The translations under genes and the position numbers were made by a program. This document shows positions 36,440-48,580 of a stretch of 64,000 nt of DNA, one piece after another. Position 1 is the stretch's first letter; every line of letters begins with the position of its first letter. Source of the stretch: Apostichopus japonicus (lineage: Eukaryota; Echinodermata; Holothuroidea; Aspidochirotida; Stichopodidae); assembly GCF_037975245.1 (NCBI RefSeq), contig NC_092577.1, forward strand, positions 8,965,013 through 9,029,012, written 5' to 3'. The notes under the pieces are model-generated. The model searched no databases. It was not told the origin of the DNA and worked only from the letters and a program-made list of their open reading frames with translations.

Positions 36440-36515
36440 GAATATTTCTTGATAAGTTACCGACATTATGGAAGGGTTGTCAAACCACTGTCCACGTTGA
36501 CCTCCTCCTTATGTA
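36440..36515 (+). other. Exon-like segment, partner of 34712-34777
   Basis: It ends at a GTAAGTACAC donor and shares CGTTGACCTC and the preceding TGTCAAA with the 34.7-kb segment. In the shared frame it reads LPTLWKGCQTTVHVDLLL. No acceptor as clear as that of its partner. Confidence 0.2.
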
Positions 36516-36599
36516 AGTACACTCGTTTACGTTTACTAAATTACTTTAAAAACAGTAAGTCATAAACTACAGGCTACATACTTAAAAGAAATTGTTACT

Positions 36600-39550
36600 C
36601 TTTGAACTTGTTATCCTCCACCACACATACAGTAGGATTCATTGTGGACTTGTACATGGTTTTGTCTAATAGACCTATCATAGTTGTAAGTAAGGTTTAA
36701 CAATACTTTTAAAACTAAAGATAAAGCTATTTCATCGGGTGCTTATTACAGCCAACGCTGTGCAACAGCGAAGTTCTTATATACTTAATCTGTGGATAGA
36801 AAACCTCATGATGATATTTGCTATTTGTGATCTCATTAACACTATCAGTATTGCGTAGGACTTTAGGCTTAGTCCGCTGTTATTTAGTAACAAACTCAAC
36901 GGATTCAAGGTGGAATGTTTAAGCTTAAATATTAACATCATAGTAAGTCCTTCCCGCCCCTGCCGATCCTGTTTTAAACATTTGTGTTTGTTTCTAGATC
37001 AAATGATAGGATCAAGTGACGAGAATATCTGACCATCTCATTATTTACAAAAACTAATGTAACGTTATCGTACAGTGAGACACTTGACTGCGGTATCACA
37101 GTGGACGCACTTTTTAAATGTATGTTTTATTTCATATCATTTATGAAATATTGTGATTGAAAGAAGAAAGGAAAACATGATTTATATTTTCTATATATAT
37201 TTCAATATGTATTTTAAACTAACTTAAGACTTTGAGCTTAGACAGAAATGGCTATATAAGCAAGTTATCAGTAACAATTTGGCCTAAATGTGACATTTTG
37301 CGTAAAATGTATCACCATCCGTTAATATGTATTTTGCAACACCTTTACAAGTACAACAACGTAACTAAATACACTAATATATATATGATACTGCAACCTA
37401 CTAAAATATATAGAAGCAAAAGAGTTCGCTCAATAATGCATTACTGTTCACTTTGTGGGACACATATTTATCCGTGTTGGACTAAACGCTTCGAATCTTT
37501 CTATTTAAGAGCGATCAACTTGTTGCTAGTTGTAACCATTGGTAGGTCTCGTAGTTTGTGAGTATTGTATCATAGTCAAAATAACACGATGAAACATACT
37601 CAAAATACACATGGTAATGTTTTTAGGAGGTGAATTAGAATACTTTAGTCGCACTAATGAAAATGTAATTTCTATCTTTTCGACGTACCTATTTTCAAGA
37701 TCCTGACTAAGTTTAGCAAATAATATAGAGGAATATATAGTTTCACAAAAAACATTATCCCTCTATGGTTGCAAAGTTTTATACGAGACATGGCAAGTTT
37801 TTGACTCTCAAAGAGAAATTAAGAAATTTTTTATTTCTTCACCAAATAAAAATAGCACCATATCGTCATACGAAAAAAGAAGGAAGACAAGGGCCACAAA
37901 AGTCGTTTGTAAAAGTACATATCTTTCTAAGGGTCAGAGGCCATCGACAACTGTCTATTTAGCAAATTACCATGTTGTATAACCGTCACTCACAGTATTA
38001 GTATTAGTGTCGATCGTTCTCGGTACTACTTAGCCATGAATCATGGATTAACATGACGTTTAATTTGCTATTTAGCTGTTCTGCCCTCTGTTACCTTCAC
38101 TGTTATACAACCAATAAAAAGACACGATCGTGACACGATCTTACCAAATCGTCACAATTGATCTTTAATATTTGCTATCATATAATATAGTAAACCTATT
38201 TGTTATCGTTGGCTTATCTAACTAAACACTTATACACTAAACACTTATAAGGTAAGATCACCCAGGCCCATTAAACATCAAGTTATATTGTCCTTCAGAT
38301 ACTCAGTGTCTGTTCGCCATGTTTGTTTGCTCTTCAATAACAAAGCCAGAGGGGTGACGGTACAAGGGTAGGTATGGGCGTCACAGACATACCTTCATAC
38401 CTAAAAATGTTACTTTCAGTAAAAATATGTAAACTTGTGTTACCGTCGAGAGAAAGGCACCCCCCCCCCCTCTATTCATAAAGTTTGGGACACAGTTTTA
38501 CGGTCATAATTTGTGGCTTGTCGTTATTTGAAAAGCAGCAAATTCGTCAATTCGACCCTTTTCGTCGAGATGTAACGAACGAATCACACGAAAACTCGAG
38601 AGGGAAAAAGTAAAATGTGTCGTGCAGTACAACTTTCTTCAGTGTTTAAATACGAACATATGTTAATGTTTAAGAGAGAGTACAAGGAAGGAAGGAAGGG
38701 AGGTGGAGGGGGGAGGGGCTAGGCACAACTGTTCTTGTAGTTAATGTGATTATATGTACGTGTATATTGTATATCGTCAAAGCATTCCAGCACGCACGTT
38801 ACGAATTGGGCCGGAAATGGAGAACGTTGTCCACAGAGTTGTGTGAAAACCGCAAATGTACCCGATTTCAATTAAACCCATTTTTGTAATTAAACTGTGT
38901 CCTTTTATGTTAAATTTACATTGTTTATTTTGCTAAGAAATTAAGAAATATGCAATAAGAAAGTGCTCTTTTGTTTGAAAATATCCAAGAACTGGCATTT
39001 GCGGTAGAAAACTCACGGAGGATCCGTTTGGTCGGAACGTTTTTAAGTGATTCTGCGGTTGCCCCATTACAAGTCACAAGTCCCACACAGCTTTCAGAAG
39101 TTTGTGAGCACCCCCCCCCCCCCCCACACACACACACACATACCACGACCCACCAAAATTAAGCCATCATGTTACACCATCATAGATCCATAGATTCAGA
39201 TTTACGAAGCATTGAACAACAACATGTCCTTCTTATTGGCAATGGTTTGGGTTTTTCCAAAAATGGAATTTATGAATTTTAGGAGATTTCTATGTTATTA
39301 TTTGACATATAATAAATATTGTAACATAGATAGTCTATGTCAGTCAGCGTGTAGATACACGTTATACAGGGCAATGTGTAGTTTGATTTAAAAATATCAT
39401 AGTAATTCCAAACATGACTATTCCTACTGTTTAAAGATCATCAGTCTAACGTTCAAACGAGGTTAATATTATTTTAAAGTTCATTATTGGAGTTCTAATC
39501 TTTTCTTGAAACATATTCATATGATCGAGCTGAAGCTGAGGGAGTTAGAA
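36600..39550. other. No recognised features apart from simple repeats
   Basis: AT-rich, with poly-C near 38461 and 39111 and a CA microsatellite at about 39124-39140. No supported coding. Confidence 0.3.
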
Positions 39551-39555
39551 TATAT

Positions 39556-40171
39556 TGTAACCGAACTTGTAGTATTTAACTATGAAGGCTTATTCTTTAT
39601 GCTGGATAAACTGTTTAAGTAATGTTATAATTCATTGTCGGGAAATCCCCGTTAATTTGTTTACTATGACGTAAGTTATCGTGCACCTGGCCTCTCGGTC
39701 TCCGGAAGTCTGGTGACCGCAACGCTGAGGCGTTGTTCTTTGAAGTATAATTTCTCACGGGCGTAAACTTAAGCCATTGTTCAGGCGAGTATAAAATGAA
39801 CTGTTGGTACGTGCAGCGTGGGACTCTTTGACAAAATCTCTCAAGACGTTTACGTACGGTACGTTAGTTATCATATAATTTACTATTATCCAATTCGGTA
39901 GGTTTCTAATACCACGGCACCGTGCATAACTGTTCATAGATATTGTAAGCGCTCAGAATATTATTGACTACAATTGTGAGTTGTATAAATTGTTAGCAAA
40001 CTGCGCTATTGCACTGAGGGAGATTACGCCTAGTTATTTAGGAGTAACGTTATTGACCGACTGTTATCATTTTACGTTATTTGGTAGCGCTCTGAATTGC
40101 GTGACAATGTGTGTACTTTAGTAGAGGTCAGTATTCTGCGGTGATTGTAGGCTACTTATATGTTTCTGACA
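39556..40171 (+). mobile_element. LTR-like 600-bp repeat, copy 2 (candidate solo LTR)
   Basis: Matches 14633-15238 nearly end to end, including the TATA-box region (GAGTATAAAATGAACTG) and TTACGTACGGTACGTTA. It begins TGTAACCGAAC and may end TTTCTGACA; the last bases overlap a CAGG-like end of the next repeat. No matching target duplication was seen. The pair at 14.6 and 39.6 kb lie in the same orientation 25 kb apart, with unrelated sequence between, so they are not the two LTRs of one intact element. Confidence 0.5.
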
Positions 40172-40226
40172 GGCGCTGCGGAACGGGAAAATTATTGGTG
40201 GGGGGGGGGGGGGGGTGATGTGTGGA

Positions 40227-40310
40227 GACTATCTAATCGGTTGGCGCGGAGCGTACAAGAAAATTTTGGTTTTTCAAACCCCCAGATGGCCGAAAACGGC
40301 ACTTTCCGAG
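40227..40310 (-). repeat. Core repeat copy 5, internally deleted
   Basis: Reverse-strand copy of the core; the stretch CGGAGCGCTACCA present in copy 1 is missing. It is preceded by CAGGCGCTGCGGAACGGG and a poly-G run at about 40198-40215, which resemble an element end. Confidence 0.65.
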
Positions 40311-40864
40311 TGCTTTATGCTGCGAATACCTAGCCCTAAAATATGGTTCTCAAACCTGCAAGTTCTCAGATTGCACGTAAAAATATGTAAAAACATTGTA
40401 ATTTGTATATTCGATGATGTTTTAAGAGAGTAGCTATTACTCGTAGTTTTTGAGTGTAGTACATTACTACAATGCAATTCCATGCAATAATTAAATAAAT
40501 GTCATAAGAAAAAAGAGAAAGCATTTCTTGCTGTCAACAAATGGGCAATTCCAAAACCACGTGCAGTTTCCAACAAATTTCTATGAATCAACTTGGCACT
40601 GTCACGAATGCATGTACCCTATACAGTACAGGTGAAATGCTAATATTGTGTTTTTGTTCGTTTAATAATTGATTGCGTTTAAACATAGAGCCATGTTCCA
40701 CGCCTTGCGTGTACTCGTAGTGTAAACGTAAATTTTGATGAGTGTAGCGTTTAGCTTATTACACTCAAAAAAATGAAGTGTTAAATTTGAATCGTAAAGT
40801 GTTGAATTTAACACCCCACCCTGTTTGGATTAGGGACAACACCCACCGGGTTAAATTAACACTT

Positions 40865-41290
40865 CAGAAGTGTAACATAATATAACACTTTGCGAGTGTT
40901 GCCTTAACAACACCCATACAAGTGTCAAAATAACACTTCCTGGTGTTGAAGGTACACTACAGGGAGTAAAATTAACACAATAAAGTGTTCATTTGTTAAA
41001 ACTTCTGGGTGTCAACATGACACTTCAGGAAGTAAAATTAACACCATAAAGTGTTCATTTGTTAGCACTTCTGGGTGTCAAAATTGCACTTCAGGGAGTA
41101 TAATTAACACTCTAGTGCACATTTTTTGGCCTTCTGGGTGTCAAAGTTCTGCTTCAGTGAGTAGAATTACCACCATATAGTATTCATTTGTCATCTGTGT
41201 CAAGATGATACTTAATGGACTCTCAACACACAATAGTGCTCTCTCGTTTATACTTCTGGATGTATATTTAACTGCTGGTTTGTAAAGTTT
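40865..41290. repeat. Subterminal tandem units of unit A
   Basis: Five to six diverged units of roughly 60-65 bp with the phrases CTTCTGGGTGTCAA, CACTTCAGGGAGTA and AAAGTGTTCATTTGTTA. Such arrays near transposon ends can be transposase-binding sites; that role is an inference. Confidence 0.75.
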
Positions 41291-42319
41291 TACATGTTTA
41301 TTATGTAACGCAAATACAATACTGTTATGTAAAATTTTGCCAGAAAAGTTTACATCGCACCCTTTTAGTAAATATTTTATACAGGTTTTAGGTTAATTAT
41401 TACCTAGTAATTAGGTAAACAATATGGATGCATGTTTGAATCGCTCACAGCAGAAAGTTACATTTAAGAGAGAGCAAAAAGCAATGACAACACAAACAAT
41501 TCAGAATGTGGGATTTTCAGCAATTAAACACCCTACTACCTCCTATTCCAGAGGTCCATTTATTATATCCCATTAAATGTAAAACGAACAATTTAGGCTA
41601 TAAAAGTATTGTCTTGTGGAATTAAGTCAACTTAAAAGTGCCAACATTTTCAAATGCTACAGTGCAGTTACTTGGTCTTTATTTGTCGAGTAGAGGATCG
41701 ATGTTAGTTTAGTCCCGACAAAGCTGCAAAGTTTCATGCGGAAGCGTGGAATTCCAAAGATAAGAATAGAGAATATTTATAATGTTCTGTGACTTTTATT
41801 CCTTCACTACTCCAGTCCCAAACTCCTTCACTCAATCTCTCAGGTCTTCATCAGTTTGCAGTCACTTCACTCAGCCACACCCTTCATTTTCCCAACAGCC
41901 ATTTTCCCAACAGCCAAACAGCCAGCACAACAACACAAGGCCAATATTCCAAGTCAAAGTCAAAGTGAACAGTGAACTCCCTTCCTCTCACACAATATCA
42001 TAAGTAGTCTGTACATAGCATACACTGTAGAAACACACACACACACACATCTCTAACCCCTCTTGACCCCCATCTCCCCTTATCTCTCCTTCATCCTGCC
42101 TGACCTACATAAGCACCAACTTTCAGACTTTCACTGGCTCACGCCCAAGAATTCCATCTCCATAGCAATAATATTTACAAAGTATAGTTAAAGAGGTATA
42201 TTATAGAAATAGAAAGTTGCGATATATAGATTGTTCATGGTTATAGAAATAGATAGTTGAGATATGTAGATTGTTCATGGTTATATATATAGTCCTTAAG
42301 TTTGTTCTCGACATTATTT

Positions 42320-42815
42320 TTTTGCACATGCCTTTTGGTTTCTAGATTAAAGACAAAGAAACAACTCTTCCCAAAGTCAATTTCAAATAAGCAACAACTT
42401 TAGAAAAATTCTGATCCATGGGATGAGAAAACATGGAGTGCTGTGTATGATGACTGCTACACTACAGTGACTATGTCTTTGTTGTTGGCAAATGCCTTTT
42501 GGTATTCCAGATTAAACGCAAGAAACAACTCTTCCCAAAGTCAATTTCAAATAAGCAACAACTTTAGATATATGCTGATCCGTGGGATGAGAAAACGTGG
42601 AGTACTGTCTATGATGACTGCTACACTGCAGTTACTTTGTCTTTGTTGTTGGCTCGTGCCTTTGGTATTCCAAATTAAACAAAAAGAAAAAACTCTTCCC
42701 AAAGACAATTCCAAATAAGCATCAACTTTACATACATTCTGATCCGTGAGATGAGGAAACATGGAATTCTGTCTATGACAACTGCTAAACTGCAGTAACG
42801 TTGTTTTTTTTTTGT
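42320..42815. repeat. Three-copy ~160-bp tandem repeat inside unit A
   Basis: Units start GCCTTTTGGT.TTC.AGATTAA, continue AACTCTTCCCAAAG and GATCC.TGGGATGAGAAAAC, and end near TTTGTTGTTGGC. Copies start near 42330, 42490 and 42655. The array begins where the minus-strand coding remnant ends. Confidence 0.8.
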
Positions 42816-43116
42816 CGGCACGGTGAGCATAAAAATCTCGAATCTGGTTGCGTTTCACACCACCAGGCAACTTGTAGACAACTTTTTGATTAAATTCGCA
42901 GGCACCGAGACTTGCAATTTGGTATAATTCAGATTTAACACGTACAATAATTTGAAGCAAACATCAATGGCTTCATAAATGTCCTCTGGGGTAGGGCATG
43001 TCTCTGGATGATCACAAATGACTGCTTGGGGTGTATTTTGCTTCCTCCAAGAAGTAACACATATTGCTGAGGTCTTTCTGAAATCTTTTGCAAATAGAAT
43101 TCCAAGTTGATGCTTC
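42815..43116 (-). pseudogene. C-terminal exon remnant of the unit A protein
   Basis: On the minus strand a textbook acceptor (TTTTCTTTGTTGTTACTTAG) precedes 43116. The frame reads KHQLGILFAKDF, RKQNTPQAVICDHPETC, then CFKLLYVLNLNYTKLQ; after a frame shift it continues ACEFNQKVVYKLPGGVKRNQ and IRDFYAH. The pattern LLYVLNLNY-(K)LQ-xx-F-QKVVY matches the end of the unit B protein (YVF-LAYP-FIQKII). From memory this resembles the C-terminus of uncharacterised SAM-domain-containing proteins present in many copies in fish and invertebrate genomes. The copy is broken. Confidence 0.55.
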
Positions 43117-44078
43117 CTAAGTAACAACAAAGAAAAGAAAAGAAAAGAAAATTCCCATCATAATGAAGTTGTGTTAAAACCTTGGAGCATAAGCAGTTTT
43201 TTACATGTACCCCTCACAAAACATGAACATTCCTAAAGAAAATGCCCACAATTTAATCAGTTGTGATTCTAACTTCTTCAAGTACGTTTGAATCTAGAAA
43301 GCCAGATGGCCTATAGTGATTACTTGTCAAAACAGGAACTTGCATTAAACTTTCATCAGACAAGGTAGGCAACTTTTATAACCAATGCATCATGTTAGCA
43401 ATGCTTAAAACAATGCTCACTCCCACTGTATGCAATTGTGTAGATTGATATGAATTATAACAGCTAGATCACTTCCATAAGATATCTAAATTATAGTTGG
43501 GCCTAGGTCTAAAAGTATCACCAATCCACATCAGCTTCGGCCTACTTGCTACAACTTACAAGCTAAAATGGCAATTAGTGGTAATTATATATTGCATTAC
43601 ATGAATATATGTTTATCATTTATTGAACATAGTACCAGCGTAACTATAGGCCCATGCCTGATGCTATTTAAAATGCATTGTCTTGAAATAGCCTAAGTAT
43701 ACCCTACTACTACTAGTACTAGGCCTAGTAGTAGTACTACTTAAAAAAGTGACTCGCAGGGTATACGAAGTTACGGTTAACGCACAAAAAGGAATAGAAT
43801 GCACTAGATTACAATAAAGGCCTAGACCAAAGTCCTCCGTCCGTCCGAAGGCAATTCCGTTTAATGTTTACTTGTATGTAGGCTACACTGATTCGTTGAC
43901 AATTATGAGTTGACTATGACAAACAGCAGCTAGCCTATTATATTAACTTATAGTATGACTTTAACGTTAGGTCTACGTAACGCAAGCGATTCAAATGCAT
44001 TCGTCTACCCAGCTTAGTCGTGGGTCTCTAAGCATATCTCGTTCTTGTCACGTACACTTACATAATATCAAAACATAC

Positions 44079-44165
44079 CTTCGAATTTTTCAATCAATTC
44101 TTCCAGGCCCCAGTCTCCTATAACGTCATTTTCATGCCATTGTAGCTCGTTATCGCACACTGAGT
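44079..44165 (-). pseudogene. SAM-domain-like N-terminal exon of the unit A protein
   Basis: On the minus strand an exon ends at a strong GTATGT donor. It reads NELQWHENDVIGDWGLEEL then IEKFE. The W..xDV..W.LEELIEKFE pattern is that of the first half of a sterile alpha motif (SAM) domain, a helical protein-protein interaction module. No ATG is visible in frame upstream, so it may be an internal exon with acceptor CGTTACGTACTCAG or a truncated first exon. The second half of the SAM domain should be in the next exon, which I could not locate. Confidence 0.45.
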
Positions 44166-44939
44166 ACGTAACGTTTTGTGGCTTGAACGTATATATGGCT
44201 GTGGCTACTATAGTACATTTAGTAACGATAAATGTCGACAAACTGGTACAGGTATTGCTAGGTACGGTAAATGGGTGTTCACGGTACGGTGGTATCGTTT
44301 AAACACATAACTGACACTAAGAATCCAGCTGACGGGAGGTTTGACCAATCAGAATGCTCGAACTGAAAGTACACTTCTGCAGGTGTTAAAAAATCCACGC
44401 TACATAAATTATGTAACCCTACTCAGGGTCAGAGTAACCCTTCAGGTGTAGGGTGAACGGTTACACCTGGAAAGTGTTAAATTCAACACTTCATTTTTTT
44501 GCGTGTACGCTCTTATTTAAAACACTTACATTCGATGAGGTATGATACAGACAATCAATTATCATATTGTTTAAATGCTCTGGCTGCAATGCTCCGCACT
44601 TATCCCCCCCCCCATGTTCGCCCTGATCATCACCACTCCCACCCCTTGAAGACGCGGTCGGGGTGACAATGCGGTCTATCGCAAGGGGACGGGCCGAGGG
44701 TCCCCTTAGCATTTACTAAAATTATTACACCTATATAGTATACGTGTGCATCGGACAGATCGACAAGTATGCATTGAAAAATAGGCAGATGCACGTTTCG
44801 GAGCCTTGGTAAATATTGGGGGGGGGGGGGGGGGCTTATCATGCATTTGCCCCTCAACTTTTTCATTCGGACTGTGAACTACATGAACCATACGTACTGT
44901 TACAGGTATTGTGAAATCAAGTGTATTCGGATGGAACGT

Positions 44940-45010
44940 TTGAGTTATATACTTTACTGTGTTAGGTCGCTACAGTTATATAATTAACTGTGTTAGGTCG
45001 CTCATTTAAT
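44940..45010. repeat. 31-32-bp minisatellite, left part
   Basis: Two units of TTTACTGTGTTAGGTCGCT with a GAGTTATATAC linker. The same unit resumes at 46251, so about 1.2 kb of other sequence separates the two parts. Confidence 0.75.
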
Positions 45011-46250
45011 CATGGGGGTTGGGCACACAATTAGGATTTGGGGCACTTATCTTGTTAGGGCTGGCTTATAAAGGTTAGGGACAACTTCTCTATTAGAAAG
45101 TTGATTTAGATCAATAGAGAACAAAATTTGGAATTGATAATTTTATAAAAATTGCAAATTATATGCAAATTATAATATGCAAATTAGGATGTACTTTTGT
45201 TTTAATTGGAAAACACCAAAATACAATAAAATCACTAATGACTTCAAAATTGACTTCAAATTGTATGATAAAGGTTCATGTGGGGTTGCTCTTTCAGATG
45301 ATACCTTATTTTCTGAAATCTGTTGAGGATTGACAGAGTTATGACTGATTTCAATTAGTACAAAAGTTGTTTACTTGTTTACTTTCGAAAATTACAGCCT
45401 AAGGTTGGCATAACGTTAGGCCTAGCCTAGCCTTTTTTTGTAAACAACGCTATTGACTTACGATTTCTGTGTCCTCAAAAGGACCGAACCTTGATAAACT
45501 GGTTCGACCAGAAGGTCCTGGACCTCATCATGGTATCTGACCAATCGTCCCACATCTTTAGGACCTATTGGGCCGTAAATTTGGGCCACGGCCTATTTGA
45601 AAGTGTACCCGTACGAAACAGTCCATTGAGACTGTACAGTAAACATTCAATGAAACAATATTGCGCAAGAACAGCCGTTGCTATCGATTTACAAAGGAAT
45701 GCGAGGGCGCTATGCCATAACTATCAATTACAAATGTTGCAGTGGCCTAAATATCTCAAATAAGAAAAAAAAAACACGTTCGTAGGTTGAAGCGTTCGGG
45801 AATGAGATTTTTCTCAAAAATGAACGGATTTGGACGATTTTGGTGTCAAATTACAGGAAATTTCAAGGACATTTGCATTTTTCTCAGAACTCTCTATAGA
45901 TATATTCCTGAAATGCTCAGAATATGTTCAAAACATGTAAGGGTTTATACCAAATATAATGGGGGGGGGGGGTTGATCAACTCTTATTTTCTGTCACGAT
46001 TTTTATGAAGCGAACATCGATTTTTAGCCAAATTACGCCATTTTCAGGTTGACCTTTGACCTTTGAGCCCCACCCACTAAAAATATTCAAAAGTTACCCC
46101 CCTTTTTATTTGTTTTATACACAAACGTATGGTCTTAGCTACATTTCAATACCTTAATGAATGTTGTAGGATGTAAGGTGGCTGAGTACTATTTTTTTTT
46201 AAATTCAATGATTATTTGGGTCGATATCGACCCAGAGTGCTAAATGGAGT
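45011..46250. other. Insert between two parts of a minisatellite
   Basis: About 1.24 kb with unrelated sequence, a poly-G run at 45961 and an A run near 45769. No inverted ends are clear. A 90-aa and a 73-aa ORF have no known motif. Confidence 0.35.
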
Positions 46251-46375
46251 TGTTATATGTTTTTCTGTGTTCGGTCGCTTGAGTTATATACTTACTGTTT
46301 TAGGTCGCTAGAGTTGAATACTTTGCTGTGTTTGGTCGCTAGAGTTATATACTTTACTGTGGTTGGTCGATTTAC
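46251..46375. repeat. 31-32-bp minisatellite, right part
   Basis: Four units (TTTGCTGTGTTTGGTCGCTA type) in the same orientation as 44940-45010. Confidence 0.75.
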
Positions 46376-46631
46376 AATGCGGGTAGCTCTTATGATGATT
46401 TCGTATTTTACTAAAAGTAATTCTAGTTTGTTTTCTCTCTTCTAATAAAATTCCACGATCCCACAAATACTATGATAAACCATAAACTATCTTTACAAAG
46501 CGCCCCCAATTTAACATAATATGTCATAGTGCTTATGAAGATTATGTAAATATTGAATGAATATTAATCTTACGTTATCAATTCTTTCAATAAAACCACC
46601 CTCCTTAGGGAGGGTCATATAATCAGAATGA

Positions 46632-46830
46632 AGTCTGATTCAATAAACTGGTGAGTAAAATGACAGCACAAAGTTCACAAAACTTTTTGTTGACATTGTG
46701 TAAATATATATTTATTGCTTAATTTGAGAGGAGAAGATATGGTGAGTAGGTTATAAAGTAGTCAGCTGAAACAGATTAACCAATCAGCGACAAGCAGATT
46801 TGATATGGTCGTTGAAAATATTATTTACCT
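46632..46830. repeat. Duplicated segment a (matches 58822-59020)
   Basis: Shares AAATGACAG.ACAA..TTCACAA, TGACATTGTG and CCAATCAGCGACAAGCAGA-like strings with the second block. Diverged and non-coding. Confidence 0.5.
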
Positions 46831-47491
46831 GATTTATTGATCAAATATGTCACCCTCGGCACGTTTACTTTTGGAAAAACCGTAAATTGGTACCTGGTAC
46901 AAGGCACGGATCTGGAAGGGTGGAAGGGGTTAACAGGTAGTTATTTGCACAACCGTGCATGTATACCAAATTATACACCTCATGTATATTCTAGTAACTA
47001 TGCCCAAGAATACCACATTTCATGTCCAAAATGTTACTTTTCTGGGGAACCTTTTCCAAATCCTGAATTCACCCGGGCTGATGGACAGCAGAAGATGCAA
47101 GACAAGTGTTAATACTTCAAAGCTATCCTTCATACATATCACTTGTAATTACCATAAAGGCGATCAGTATCATCAATCAATCCCCTATTTGACACATGAT
47201 AATGTCTATTTAGTCGATTATTACTGTCTTGACAGGATTTGAATACCTTTGAAAACATTTATTGACTTTAAACTATTGACATGCTTGCGTTCATTAAAAT
47301 CCTGTTTAGAATAAAAGAAAAAAAGCAAATAGTTTTGGAGGCTGGAACTGGACTGATCTGCATTACAAATCTAGAAGTGTGTCTAGCTTGATCAATTGTA
47401 ATTTTCAATATAAATATTCAATATTCAGTTCTATAGTCCCATTGTAGGGTGTACATCATGATTCATTGTTACACATCATTACTGATATCAT

Positions 47492-48580
47492 ATTATAAGA
47501 TATAAGATATAAGAATCTTTATTGGCCATAAAAGGAATTGGAGTTCACTCCATCTCAGTATAACATACATAAAACAGTCATAAATACATCAAAACATATG
47601 ATTTATAATATATACATTTCTTAAGACAATAAAAAAAATCCATGTACTGGCATATAAAAAGAAGAAAAACCCTATTTCCTAAAAAACTCGTTGGCAAGAC
47701 TAAGAATGGCCCTTGGCAAGAACGAACGTCTGTATCTTTCTGTCCGGCATCTGATGACAATTGGCTTGCCAGTTCGACTGCTATACTCAACCTGATTTCC
47801 TAGAGGATGTTCCGACGACGTAATTGACATATATTTCTTTTAGTTACCCTGACAAGCAGCTCATCTACTGATCTGAGATCATCAGACCGGCAAACTCGCC
47901 TCGCTTTTCTAACAAGTGTATTAATCTTAGCCATGTCTCTAGCGGTCGTATTGCCACCCCATGCAGCCAAGCAGAATGTAATAATGGTCTCGATGGCCGC
48001 ATTGTAGAACAAAGAAATGAGAGAGGCGTCTAGTCTGAATAAATTGAGCTTCCGTAGAAAGAACATACGTTGATTAGTTTTGGCCAGGACAGTATTAACA
48101 TGTTCGCCCCACTCTAATTTATCAGTAATGGAAACTCCCAGATACTTATAAGAATGGACTTGTTCTACTGGCTCGTTCCTAATTTCAATTCTCTCTAGTT
48201 GGTGCCCCCTACGCCGGAAATCAACAACAAGCTCCTTTGTTTTAGACACATTCAGTTGTAATCTGTTTTCGTCACACCAATTCGTAAAGGTGGATATTTC
48301 ATGCCTATACCCGGTTTCGTCACCATTCTTCTCAATAAGACCTAAAATGCATGTGTCGTCAGCAAATTTAACAATATGCGTGTTGGGTTGTGTGCTGCGA
48401 CAGTCAGAAGTATAGTGGGTGAAAAGAACGGGTGATAAAACAAAACCTTTTGGTGCACCAGTATTCATCACAATATCGCTAGAAACTCTGCCATTCACAA
48501 ATACTCTCTATGTCCTATTTGTCAGGAAGTCCAACACCCACTTTGTCAGATTATAGTTGATTCCATAACCACACATTTTG
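47492..48580 (-). pseudogene. 5'-truncated CR1/Rex1-like LINE with reverse-transcriptase C-terminal half
   Basis: The minus-strand frame from 48580 reads KMCGYGINYNLTKWVLDFL, an in-frame TAG, then GAPKGFVLSPVLFT, VKFADDTCIL (the A/DD catalytic core of reverse transcriptase), NRLQLNVSKTKELVVDFRR, YKYLGVSI, and RRVCRSDDLRSVDEL. After a shift near 47800 it continues GNQVEYSSRTGKPIVIRC and RYRRSFLPRAILSLANEFF, the typical 3' terminal peptide of this LINE group. The element ends in a TATAAGA microsatellite tail (about 47495-47512). It is defective: 5' truncated, one stop, one shift. Confidence 0.9.

Larger units (their letters stand above)
40762..44505 (-). mobile_element. 3.7-kb DNA-transposon-like unit A, CAC...GTG ends, TA target
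   Basis: The left end CACTCAAAAAAATGAAGTGT and the right end (reverse complement CACGCAAAAAAATGAAGTGT) form a roughly 28-bp inverted repeat with a few mismatches. TA flanks both sides (40760-40761 and 44506-44507). The left subterminal region (40865-41290) holds diverged ~65-bp tandem units rich in AACACTTC; the right end carries related AACACTT motifs. Inside, on the minus strand, are coding remains at 44079-44165 and about 42815-43116. The unit has the layout of a DNA transposon related to unit B at 51028. CAC ends occur in CACTA/EnSpm- and Chapaev-type elements, but I cannot assign a superfamily. Confidence 0.75.

Noticed and set aside
14633-40171. The two LTR-like copies as the LTRs of one 25-kb retrotransposon
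   Set aside because: No gag-pol coding is visible between them, the MITEs and minisatellites there belong to other families, and no matching target duplications were found.
42547-42960. 137-aa reverse ORF taken as a whole protein
   Set aside because: Only the part above 42815 matches the coding remnant; the rest is the 160-bp tandem repeat read in an open frame.
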